NCBI GenBank assembly: GCA_963796325.1
Contig: CAWCLF010000001.1
Location: 1,488,001 to 1,552,000, forward strand
Direction of reading: 5' to 3'
Source of the DNA: CAVYGN01 sp963796325
GTDB lineage: Bacteria; Spirochaetota; Brevinematia; Brevinematales; JAOACQ01
DNA length: 64,000 bases
Position 1 is the stretch's first letter, and each line of letters opens with the position of its first letter. Shown piece after piece: positions 25,526-33,214 of the stretch. A program made the position numbers and the translations under genes. The notes beneath the pieces were generated by a model. The model searched no databases, was not told where the DNA came from, and worked only from the letters and a program-made list of their open reading frames with translations.

Positions 25526-26359
25526 ATGAATGTTTTAATCTATACGCAGTCAAACTATGCCAGAAATACATTTGTCAATGCTTTGTTTTCAGCAGGAATA
25601 ACTTTATATCAAACAGAACAAGCAGAGAATCTCATTAATGATATTCAACGATATCGACCTGAAATAGTAATTTTGGATGTTATAAAGGAAGATTTTGCTG
25701 CCGTCTTTGAACTCGTAAAGAAAATAAAAAATCATACTTCTGAAGAAGTGAAAAAGACAGGTATAATTCTTCTTATAGGCTCTATTGATAAGCAAACCAT
25801 TTCAGCTGCAATTCAGTATGGTGTTATTGGATTTATCAGAAGTAATGCCGCAGCAGATTTTGTTTGCAAATATATTATGGATATATATCAAAAGTTATGC
25901 GGTGTTCCGCCTAAACGAAAATATATACGGATTATAATTGACCCTGATGACAGTATTGGTATTAAATTTCGGTCTCCTGTTAATTCGCAGCTCATAATCG
26001 GTAAAATTGAAGATATCAGTTTCGGAGGTATTGCAGTCGAATTATTTGGGTCATTTCCTTCAGATTTAATAACTATTGGTTCCGAGATAAATAATATGCA
26101 GTTCATTTTAGATGGGAAGGATATATTTATTGATGGTGAGGTGGCTGCCTACCAGAAAAATTTTTGTGCCTTTAGGTTTAAGAATATGACTCCAGAAATA
26201 AAAGGGATCATTTCTCAGTATATTTTTAAAAGAATATACAGTATAGAAGAAGAGAGTAAAGTAGTACAGGAAGGAACTGGAGCTGGCGAGAATCTTGTAA
26301 ATCAAGATAATTCCCAGGATCAAAATAAAGATTTGCCGAAATCAAAAGAACAGCAATAA
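25526..26359 (+). CDS. Receiver-like plus PilZ two-domain protein
   Basis: A 277-residue protein. Residues 1-120 resemble a response-regulator receiver (MNVLIYTQSNYARNTF, Asp in IVILDVIKEDF, then GIILLIGS and YGVIGFIRSNAAADF). Residues 130-235 form a PilZ-type domain (KRKYIRIIIDP, then GKIEDISFGGIAVEL). A charged Gln/Asn-rich tail follows. Such proteins couple phosphorylation to c-di-GMP sensing. The receiver lacks the N-terminal acidic pair typical of phospho-acceptors, so it may be a pseudoreceiver. Confidence 0.7.
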   Translation: MNVLIYTQSNYARNTFVNALFSAGITLYQTEQAENLINDIQRYRPEIVILDVIKEDFAAVFELVKKIKNHTSEEVKKTGIILLIGSIDKQTISAAIQYGVIGFIRSNAAADFVCKYIMDIYQKLCGVPPKRKYIRIIIDPDDSIGIKFRSPVNSQLIIGKIEDISFGGIAVELFGSFPSDLITIGSEINNMQFILDGKDIFIDGEVAAYQKNFCAFRFKNMTPEIKGIISQYIFKRIYSIEEESKVVQEGTGAGENLVNQDNSQDQNKDLPKSKEQQ

Positions 26360-26460
26360 TTAATTTTTATACTATTTATCATATGAGCCGCCGATCGATT
26401 TTCATGAAGGAACCCCCGTGTGTTAGGATAGTTGTCGCCTAAAATATTAGGAGACAAAAA

Positions 26461-26943
26461 ATGAAAAGTCAATTTCATTCAGAAGAATTCAGGAGAACTA
26501 TCGTTCAAAAGATGTGTATTCCCGGCGGGAAAACAGTAACAGAATTAAGTCAGGAAATAGGAGTGAGTGATCAGACCCTTTACAATTGGAGGAAAATGAT
26601 CCAGAATAATGTATCCAGAGGATACCAGGAGAGAAGTCCGAGAGGTTGGAAACTATCTGAAAAGTATCAGGCGGTGATAGATTCAGCCAATCAATCGGGA
26701 GAAGAGTTGGGACAGTGGCTAAGGAAAAACGGACTTCAGACAACGCATATCGAGCTCTGGAAACAGGAGTGTAAATCAGTGTTATCTAATAATGAAGCCA
26801 GGGATGAAATCAAGCAATTGAAAATAAAAATAGCCGAGTTAGAAAAGGAAATTAATCGTAAGGATAAAACTATAGCCGAGGTTACTTCTCTGCTGGTGCT
26901 TAAAAAAAAACTGAACAAGCTATTCGGCAAAGAGGAAGATTAA
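26461..26943 (+). CDS. IS3-family transposase OrfA (copy B)
   Basis: The 160-residue product is identical to OrfA of copy A, with the same HTH, coiled coil and A9 slippage run (26902-26910). See copy A for the frameshift argument. Confidence 0.9.
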   Translation: MKSQFHSEEFRRTIVQKMCIPGGKTVTELSQEIGVSDQTLYNWRKMIQNNVSRGYQERSPRGWKLSEKYQAVIDSANQSGEELGQWLRKNGLQTTHIELWKQECKSVLSNNEARDEIKQLKIKIAELEKEINRKDKTIAEVTSLLVLKKKLNKLFGKEED

Positions 26944-26948
26944 CTCCC

Positions 26949-27977
26949 ATGGATATAAGGATAAATATCTGTGATTTGATAAATGAGGCAGTTATGACAG
27001 GGGCAAGCAGGGATAAGGCTTGTGAAGAATCAGGTTATGACATCAGGACCATTCAGCGCTGGGATAAAAATCTTGAAGGAGATAGGAGAAAAATACGGGA
27101 ATATAAACCCAGGAATGCCCTGTCAGCAGAAGAAAGAGAGGAAATCATCTCCTGTTGCTGCTCTGAGAGGTTCATAGATATGACCCCGAATGAAATAGTA
27201 CCATTACTGGCCGAGGAAGGGGTCTATAAAGGATCAGAATCGACTTTTTATCGTGTCTTGAAGGAAAAAAATATGCTTCACCATAGATATGAAACGAAGC
27301 CGAAAACGGCAAGAAAAACCCCAAGAGAGTTGGAAGCGACAGGGCCCAACCAGGTATGGAGCTGGGATATTACCTATATATCCAGTCATATCAAGGGTAA
27401 GTACTTCTATCTCTATCTGTTTGAGGATGTCTGGAGCCGTAAGATAGTCGGCTGGAAAATGCACGAGGAGGAAAGCTCCGATCATGCCGCCAGGATTATG
27501 GCCGAGATCGGAGAAACAATTGATTTAAAGGGCTTGTATCTACATTCAGATAACGGTTCTCCTATGAAAGGAGCAACGATGTTATCGACCTTGCAGAGGC
27601 TACAGGTTATGCCATCGTTTTCAAGGCCGAGCGTAAGTAACGATAACCCTTACTCAGAATCATTGTTTAAGACTTTAAAGTATAATGTAAAATACCCTGG
27701 CCGTTTCGAGACAATAGAAGCGGCGGAAATATGGATGCAGAATTTCGTAGACTGGTATAACAATAAGCATCTTCATTCAGGGATTGGATATGTGACCCCT
27801 GCACAGAGACATGACGGTAAAGATAAGGCAATACTCCTGATGAGAGCGAAAACTTATGATGCGGCAAAAAGCAGGCATCCTGAAAGATGGTCAGGAGAAT
27901 CTAAAAAATGGGAAAGGATAGAATCGGTATTTTTAAACCCGAGTAAGACTAACAAGGAATCGTTGATTGCGGCGTAA
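26949..27977 (+). CDS. IS3-family transposase OrfB, DDE integrase (copy B)
   Basis: The 342-residue product is identical to OrfB of copy A; the only nucleotide difference (27311) is a silent Ala codon change. The DDE triad is present and the gene appears functional. Confidence 0.92.
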   Translation: MDIRINICDLINEAVMTGASRDKACEESGYDIRTIQRWDKNLEGDRRKIREYKPRNALSAEEREEIISCCCSERFIDMTPNEIVPLLAEEGVYKGSESTFYRVLKEKNMLHHRYETKPKTARKTPRELEATGPNQVWSWDITYISSHIKGKYFYLYLFEDVWSRKIVGWKMHEEESSDHAARIMAEIGETIDLKGLYLHSDNGSPMKGATMLSTLQRLQVMPSFSRPSVSNDNPYSESLFKTLKYNVKYPGRFETIEAAEIWMQNFVDWYNNKHLHSGIGYVTPAQRHDGKDKAILLMRAKTYDAAKSRHPERWSGESKKWERIESVFLNPSKTNKESLIAA

Positions 27978-28025
27978 AATAAAAGCGACAACTCCCTTGA
28001 CAAAAACCGGAACATGGAGGCTAAT

Positions 28026-28307
28026 ATGTTTCATATTCAAATCATTGGAGTTAAATTTGAAGAAAATAGTTCCGGGCATGAACATATAAAATATTATAAA
28101 TGGCTTGATACGGAAAACAAAAAAACCGGCGTTTCAATAAGAGCTAAAATGGTAGACTTTATAAATGCCAATCCAGACACTGTTTTTGTAAAAGATGAAA
28201 AAGGAAGTGTTGAAGTATTTGTAGTTGATGTGAAGCCTCCATATTTAAGAACAAAAGCCCCCGATGATGAATTTACAGATAACCTGCTTTCTTTACCAAC
28301 ATTTTGA
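28026..28307 (+). CDS. DUF3892-family protein
   Basis: The start at 28026 is chosen because GGAGG at 28016-28020 precedes it. The 93-residue protein has the family layout: HIQIIGVKFEENSSGHEHI, SIRAKMVDFI and the C-terminal signature PYLRTKAPDDEFTDNLLSLP. Its function is unknown in general. Insertion of IS3 copy B immediately upstream probably changed its transcription; transcription reading out of the IS could drive it. Confidence 0.8.
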   Translation: MFHIQIIGVKFEENSSGHEHIKYYKWLDTENKKTGVSIRAKMVDFINANPDTVFVKDEKGSVEVFVVDVKPPYLRTKAPDDEFTDNLLSLPTF

Positions 28308-28484
28308 TATGCTATTTGCCTGCCGGGAGAATTTCAAAGAACTTTAATGCATTTTCAATATTATGGAAATTAATCGGTTATTTAGCGAATATAGCTGCCT
28401 TCTGTCGCTGAATCCACTAAAAAATTGAAATATTCGAAATATATTTTTAAAATTAATTGCAGATAACTGCTTATTTGAGGTACC

Positions 28485-29384
28485 ATGACTGAAACCATTG
28501 AAAACAAAAAGAAAATTATTGAGAGACTTTACCAGTCGGGCGAAGAAATGATGATCCATCTGATTACCAATCAGTTTGAGTTATTGGATGAAATGGTCGG
28601 GATTACAGAGGGCGAAGATAATTTGAAGCTGGGCTGGTTTTACCGTCTAATCATTAATCTCCTGACCAGCCTGGAAATGGATGAAGAAGAGGCAAAGGTG
28701 CACTATTTTAGAATTCTGGAAAACAAATATTACCTCTCAGAAAAGATGGGCAGGGACATTGGGATACGTGTGGCGGCATTGGATTATTTTCAAAATATTA
28801 TAAAATCCCTGAAAAACCCAAAGATAATGGAGATCGCTTTTTTTGAGCAGATCCTGAAACTAAGCAAGGAAGACCCGAAAACAGGATGCTATAATTCCAA
28901 TTTCATTTCCGAATTTGTTGTTAAAGAAATAAAGAAAGCTAAAAGGCATAAGCTGAAACTGTCATTGATTATGATTGATCTTGATGACTTCAAAGATGTG
29001 AATGATAAATTCGGGCATTTAGTCGGCGATAAAGTATTGAAGGAATTCAGCCATATTTTGTCGAAGTCGGTACGTGATGAGGATATTATTGCACGTTTTG
29101 GCGGAGATGAATTTATGATCGTACTGCCGCATACAGGATGTATCGGGGCCCGTTGCCTTGCTGAAAGGATAATTGCCAGCCGCAAAAAATATTTCGAAGA
29201 AAAAAAAGAAATGAATGAAAATGTTGTTATTACTTTTTCCTGCGGAATCGCCACATACCCTAAAGATGCTTTGGATTATGAAGGTCTTGTACATATAGCC
29301 GACAATGCGCTTTACAGCGCGAAACACCTCGGCAAAAACAGGATCTTTGATAATCTGGAAAGTGAAGCCCCGATTACATGTTGA
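28485..29384 (+). CDS. Diguanylate cyclase (GGDEF)
   Basis: A 299-residue soluble protein. The N-terminal 130 residues are helical and may be a sensory or dimerisation region. The GGDEF domain follows: DPKTGCYNSNF, IMIDLDDFKDVNDKFGH, then RFGGDEFMIVLPHTG intact. An RxxD inhibitory site (RDED) lies five residues before GGDEF, so feedback inhibition by c-di-GMP is likely. The 3' end overlaps the convergent ankyrin gene's run-on tail by 73 bases. Confidence 0.92.
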   Translation: MTETIENKKKIIERLYQSGEEMMIHLITNQFELLDEMVGITEGEDNLKLGWFYRLIINLLTSLEMDEEEAKVHYFRILENKYYLSEKMGRDIGIRVAALDYFQNIIKSLKNPKIMEIAFFEQILKLSKEDPKTGCYNSNFISEFVVKEIKKAKRHKLKLSLIMIDLDDFKDVNDKFGHLVGDKVLKEFSHILSKSVRDEDIIARFGGDEFMIVLPHTGCIGARCLAERIIASRKKYFEEKKEMNENVVITFSCGIATYPKDALDYEGLVHIADNALYSAKHLGKNRIFDNLESEAPITC

Positions 29385-30445
29385 CAGAAAAATATCGATA
29401 TAATTTCTACCGATAGATTTTGAAAAACAGAGGGTGAGACAGCCTCCAGGTTTATCCCAGGTATTAAAAAACAAAATTTAGCCGTTGTTCTATTCAAAAT
29501 AGAGAAAATCACCAAAAACTTCACACAACCGGTTGATACTATTTCTGTTGAACCCCATCTACAGTTATGGGTGAAAATTATCTCATTTCTCTTTTTGCTC
29601 TTTTTTTTCAAAATATCTATAATATCGGAACGGTTTTTATCACCAGCAATCGATAAAGCTGTTCTTCCGTCTTTATCCTCCATATTGACATCGGCATTAG
29701 CTTCAATTAAAAGTTTAACCGCTTCCGTTTTACCATGCCTGGCCGCAATCATCAATGCTGTCAATCCGTTTCCTTTCACCGTGTTTATATCGGCCTTTGC
29801 CGTTATCAACGCTTTAACCACATCCGTATGCCCATGTTCTGACGCGATCATCAATGCTGTCTCGCCATATATATTCGCCTTGTTTACATCGGCTTTCGCA
29901 TCTATCAAAGTTTCAACTGCATCAGTTCGCCCGTAAAATGCAGCCCACATCAATGCCGTCCTTCCTTCATTATCCACCTTGTTAATGTCGGTATTTGCTT
30001 CAATCAGTATTTTAACCGCCTTTGCCTGGCTTTTATTGGCTGCATACATCAAAACTGTCAAGCCATTATTGTCTGCTGCGTTTATATCAGCCTTTCCCTT
30101 AATCAATGATTTAACAGCTTCCGCATGGCCGCTGTTAGCCGCATACATAAGGGCCGTCCTTCCTGATTTATCTGCCTTTTTTACTTCAGCCTTACCCTTG
30201 ATTAAAACTTTAATCACGTCTGTGTGACCAAAGGCGGCTGCGGTCATCAAAGCCGTTATACCAAGTTTATTTGCCGCATTGACTTTGGCCTTCACATTAA
30301 TCAATGCTTTAACAGCATCCGTATGTCCATTCTCTACCGCATATGTCAAGGCCGTCCCACCGTCCTTATCCTTCACGTTGACATTGCCATGATAATCCTT
30401 GATAAATGCAGCATCACCGTTTATAGCGGCCTCAATAATATTCAT
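29312..30445 (-). CDS. Cytoplasmic ankyrin-repeat protein with run-on tail
   Basis: The start MNIIEAAINGDAAFIKDYHG matches the cap of the exported ankyrin proteins but without a signal peptide. About eight regular repeats (GHTDAVKALI, AKADVN) run to about residue 285, ending DILKKKSKKRNEI. The last 85 residues (from about IIFTHNCRWGSTE) do not resemble a domain, are Cys- and aromatic-rich, and extend antisense into the diguanylate cyclase gene. The original stop has probably been lost by mutation or indel near 29570. Confidence 0.75.
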   Translation of the reverse strand: MNIIEAAINGDAAFIKDYHGNVNVKDKDGGTALTYAVENGHTDAVKALINVKAKVNAANKLGITALMTAAAFGHTDVIKVLIKGKAEVKKADKSGRTALMYAANSGHAEAVKSLIKGKADINAADNNGLTVLMYAANKSQAKAVKILIEANTDINKVDNEGRTALMWAAFYGRTDAVETLIDAKADVNKANIYGETALMIASEHGHTDVVKALITAKADINTVKGNGLTALMIAARHGKTEAVKLLIEANADVNMEDKDGRTALSIAGDKNRSDIIDILKKKSKKRNEIIFTHNCRWGSTEIVSTGCVKFLVIFSILNRTTAKFCFLIPGINLEAVSPSVFQNLSVEIISIFFCQHVIGASLSRLSKILFLPRCFAL

Positions 30446-30647
30446 TTTCTAACCAGCCACAGCCTGTTTTAAGTATGTTCGATATTCAAGACTTGTATTA
30501 TAAATAACATATGGAATAATTGCCAAGGAAATAAACGCCTTTACGTCCAGAGATACCTTGATCCCAAAATAAGACCTTAATATTTGAATACATAAAAATA
30601 ATAACTGCATTATAATAAGTGATGGGAATTCAGGTAAACTTGCAGGG

Positions 30648-30950
30648 GTGGAATTATGGCAAGCGATTACTTTGAAGAGAAAAAAGTCTGAAAAAAAACC
30701 GGTATGTATGGAAGCAGTTTATGAGTTGAAGGAAATACAAGCCGCTTGCGAAATTTTAGATATATCCTCCATAGGATTAAAAATGAGGGTAAAGGGGTTG
30801 CTTTATAAGGATGATAAAGTTAATATTAAATTAGATAAAGAGACATTTCAGGCGGTAGTGATTAATGTTAATGGAAATATTATTGGTGTTCGATTCGAGA
30901 AATTATCGGATATTCAGTTAAACTATCTTCTGAAACTGAAGGATTTTTGA
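30648..30950 (+). CDS. PilZ domain protein, probable 5' frameshift
   Basis: The main frame encodes KKPVCMEAVYELKEIQAACE, ILDISSIGLKMRVKGLLYKD and FEKLSDIQLNYLLKLKDF, close to the PilZ protein at 25165. The best ribosome site (GGGGTGG) leads to ATG 30656 in another frame reading MASDYFEEKKV and then a stop. One extra A in the A6 run at about 30680-30685 would explain the break. Translation from GTG 30648 keeps the domain, so it may still be expressed with an altered N-terminus. Confidence 0.6.
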   Translation: MELWQAITLKRKKSEKKPVCMEAVYELKEIQAACEILDISSIGLKMRVKGLLYKDDKVNIKLDKETFQAVVINVNGNIIGVRFEKLSDIQLNYLLKLKDF

Positions 30951-30988
30951 TAGTATCAGGGCAGGATAAAAATGATAAGAATGGGCAT

Positions 30989-31177
30989 ATGCCTAAAAAA
31001 GATGCCGTAAAAAACAAGAAAAGAAAATCAATTCTTGATGATATTTTGTTTGATGTAGAAGTAAGATTGAGAGCTTATGAATTATATGTAGAAAGAAAAA
31101 TAAAAGGGACTTCAGGAGATGAACTGTCGGATTGGTTCCAAGCCGAGAAAGAACTTAAGGCGAAGTATGGGATTTGA
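30989..31177 (+). CDS. DUF2934-family small protein
   Basis: The start at 30989 (MPKKDAVKNKKRKS) mirrors the start of the paralogue at 24875; an earlier start at 30947 is possible. The 62-residue protein has a Lys-rich N-terminus and the motif RLRAYELYVERKIKGTSGDE, then LSDWFQAEKELKAKYGI. It follows the PilZ gene by 38 bases, forming the second PilZ/DUF2934 pair. Confidence 0.7.
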   Translation: MPKKDAVKNKKRKSILDDILFDVEVRLRAYELYVERKIKGTSGDELSDWFQAEKELKAKYGI

Positions 31178-31549
31178 TTTTTATTAACCCCCCATTAATG
31201 GCCGTCTGTAACCCTTGGTGTGTTAAAGCCCCCCTCACCCGAAGGTGAAAGGCGGCCCTAAAAAAATTACCTGCTTCCTAATCTTCTTGAAAATCAATGG
31301 CCTTCATATTCTGGAATTTAGATTTGAGCCCCTGCTTGTATCGGATACTGGAGTTTCAAGAGTAATAGAAGTGACCAAATGTCGTTATCAAAATTTCCAC
31401 TATAAAGGAATTTGGAATTACATTCTACCGTTGAATTTCAATAAAACGAGACCGCAGCATAAAATTCCCATGCATTAAGATGGTTTTGAAGAATGAAATA
31501 TGTTTCAGGTTTCTTCTTAAAATGAAAGAAAGCTTAGGATATTGGATTT
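31178..31549. other. Non-coding stretch
   Basis: No gene or strong structure is seen. A plus-strand frame at 31245-31478 lacks a ribosome site and family resemblance. Confidence 0.5.
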
Positions 31550-31714
31550 TCACATGTGGTATTTTGACTTGATTTCTTTTTCCGCCTGGGACCGGGCGGA
31601 CATGTAGTTTTCTTCGGCTGCTTTATCAATGCGTTCCAGAAAAAGTTCGTTTGTTCTCCTTTCAACAAGTTCACCGTTAACTAAACAACACCCTTTATTG
31701 CTATTGTAAAAAAA
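31550..31714 (-). pseudogene. Degenerate DUF2934-like fragment
   Basis: The minus-strand frame ending at 31550 reads ERRTNELFLERIDKAAEENY and MSARSQAEKEIKSKYHM, resembling the C-terminal half of DUF2934 proteins (LERxG...DWLQAExEIKxKY) with the central Trp region altered. No start codon is evident. Confidence 0.35.
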
Positions 31715-31734
31715 CAAAAATATCACTTTACTCT

Positions 31735-31763
31735 TTGACTTTAATATAAAAAAGATATATACT
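31735..31763 (+). promoter_or_regulatory. Sigma-70-type promoter of the recombinase gene
   Basis: TTGACT and TATACT are separated by 17 bases. The start codon lies 32 bases after the -10 box, with AGAGGG as ribosome site. Confidence 0.65.
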
Positions 31764-31795
31764 TAAAATACTTTAAGAATATAGAGGGCTTTTTT

Positions 31796-32683
31796 ATGGG
31801 AACAGATTTAAAGACCGTTTTTGACCGGAATAATTTAATCATAACAATGCTGAATTTTACGCCTGCCAATACCAGAACTGCTCAGGCATATAAATATTTT
31901 GTTAAGGAATACCTTTCTTTTACAGAAGAACACAGGATGGAACCCATCCAGCCGGAAACATTACTAACATACATCGATAGTTTGTGTACTGCTGGAAAAC
32001 CAGCCAGGACAATCAATGCGAAACTATCAGGGATCAAAGCCGCAATTATTTTTACTATAAAATCCCTGGGCTTACGGGCCGACCAGGAAGCGATTATTAA
32101 AACAGCATTGTATGATATTAAAGGCGTGAAAGTCGGATCGGCAGAAAAGGTCGTAAAGAAAGATCGAATGCTTTCTGAATCTGAATATACGCAGGTCATT
32201 GCGAAGGCCTCTCAGCGGAATGCCCTATTCATTGAGTTTTTATTCCTGACCGGATGCCGGGTCTCTGAAATGGTAAATGCAAAAATACAAAATGTAAACC
32301 TGATTAATGATATAGCTGAAATCAGGGTTTTGGGCAAAGGCGCGAAGGAACGAATTGTAAAAATTCACATCGAACTTTTAGAGAGAATTAAAAATATTTT
32401 CAATGGGGAAAACAACCTGTTTGAGACGGCTTCAGGAAAGCCCTATCAACGAGAATATGTCAGCTCTCAGATTAAAAAAACTGTACGCCGTGTACTCGCA
32501 AAAACAACATCTGCACACGATCTTAGGCATAGTTTCGCTGCCGTAATGCTCCGTAAAACCGGGAAACTAAAAGCTGTGTCCGAGTACCTGGGGCATTATT
32601 CGACAGCTATTACAATGGATGTATGTTTGCACGAGGAATTGACTAACAATGATTTATTTGGGGGATTATATGACATTAATTGA
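31796..32683 (+). CDS. Tyrosine recombinase with Tyr-to-Cys change at active site
   Basis: A 295-residue integrase. A SAM-like N-terminal domain (AYKYFVKEYLSFTEEHRM) is followed by the catalytic domain with Arg in TGCRVSEMVNA, Lys in VLGKGAKERIVK, HDLRHSF and the His in EYLGHYSTAI. The expected nucleophile position reads MDVCLHEEL: the codon is TGT where a Tyr TAT is expected. Without the Tyr the enzyme should not cleave DNA, though a Cys nucleophile cannot be formally excluded. Its 3' end overlaps an ankyrin gene by 14 bases. Confidence 0.85.
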   Translation: MGTDLKTVFDRNNLIITMLNFTPANTRTAQAYKYFVKEYLSFTEEHRMEPIQPETLLTYIDSLCTAGKPARTINAKLSGIKAAIIFTIKSLGLRADQEAIIKTALYDIKGVKVGSAEKVVKKDRMLSESEYTQVIAKASQRNALFIEFLFLTGCRVSEMVNAKIQNVNLINDIAEIRVLGKGAKERIVKIHIELLERIKNIFNGENNLFETASGKPYQREYVSSQIKKTVRRVLAKTTSAHDLRHSFAAVMLRKTGKLKAVSEYLGHYSTAITMDVCLHEELTNNDLFGGLYDIN

Positions 32684-33125
32684 CGCCGCCGAAATTGGCG
32701 ATGTAAAAACGGTTAGAGCCCTTGTCGTTGCCGGGACCGATATAAACGCCAGGGATAAACATGGCTGGACAGCTTTAATGATTGCTGCCGCAAATGGTCA
32801 AACAGATGTGATTAATCTTTTGATCGAGGCAGGGGCCGATGTCAATACGGTGGATGAAGACGGCGTTACAACTATAATGATCGCGACCCTCAATGGTCAT
32901 ACGGATGCGATCATTGTATTGATCAAGGCTAAGGCTGATATCAATGCCGTGGATAAGCACGGCTGGACTGCTTTAATGTATGCAACCAAATATGGTGAAA
33001 CGGACGCCGTTAAAACATTGATCGAGGCCCATGCCAATGTTACCGCCAGGGATGAAAACGGCTGGACAGCTTTGGAGATAGCGGCTGAATGTGAACACCG
33101 GCACCACGTATTAAATATTGCATAA
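32670..33125 (+). CDS. Cytoplasmic ankyrin-repeat protein
   Basis: The start at 32670 follows GGGGGAT inside the end of the recombinase gene, so translation is coupled. About 150 residues form four to five repeats (KHGWTALMIAAANGQTDVIN, AGADVNTVDEDG). No signal peptide is present. The repeats are nearer the general consensus (AGADVN as well as AKADIN) than those of the exported paralogues. Confidence 0.85.
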   Translation: MTLIDAAEIGDVKTVRALVVAGTDINARDKHGWTALMIAAANGQTDVINLLIEAGADVNTVDEDGVTTIMIATLNGHTDAIIVLIKAKADINAVDKHGWTALMYATKYGETDAVKTLIEAHANVTARDENGWTALEIAAECEHRHHVLNIA

Positions 33126-33214
33126 TTTATGCACTATTACGATAGGCATAAAGCCTATTACCGTAATGAAAACCCGTTATTGAAGATCCCTTGGAGATTT
33201 ATTATAAAGGGGGT

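Larger units (their letters stand above)
26414..28009 (+). mobile_element. IS3-family insertion sequence, full copy B
   Basis: The 1596-bp element is flanked by the 4-bp repeat GAAC (26410-26413 and 28010-28013). It differs from copy A only at 27311 (A for G, silent). It inserted 12 bases before the ribosome site of the DUF3892 gene, separating that gene from its upstream promoter region. The two copies bound a 16.2-kb stretch in direct orientation. Confidence 0.92.
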
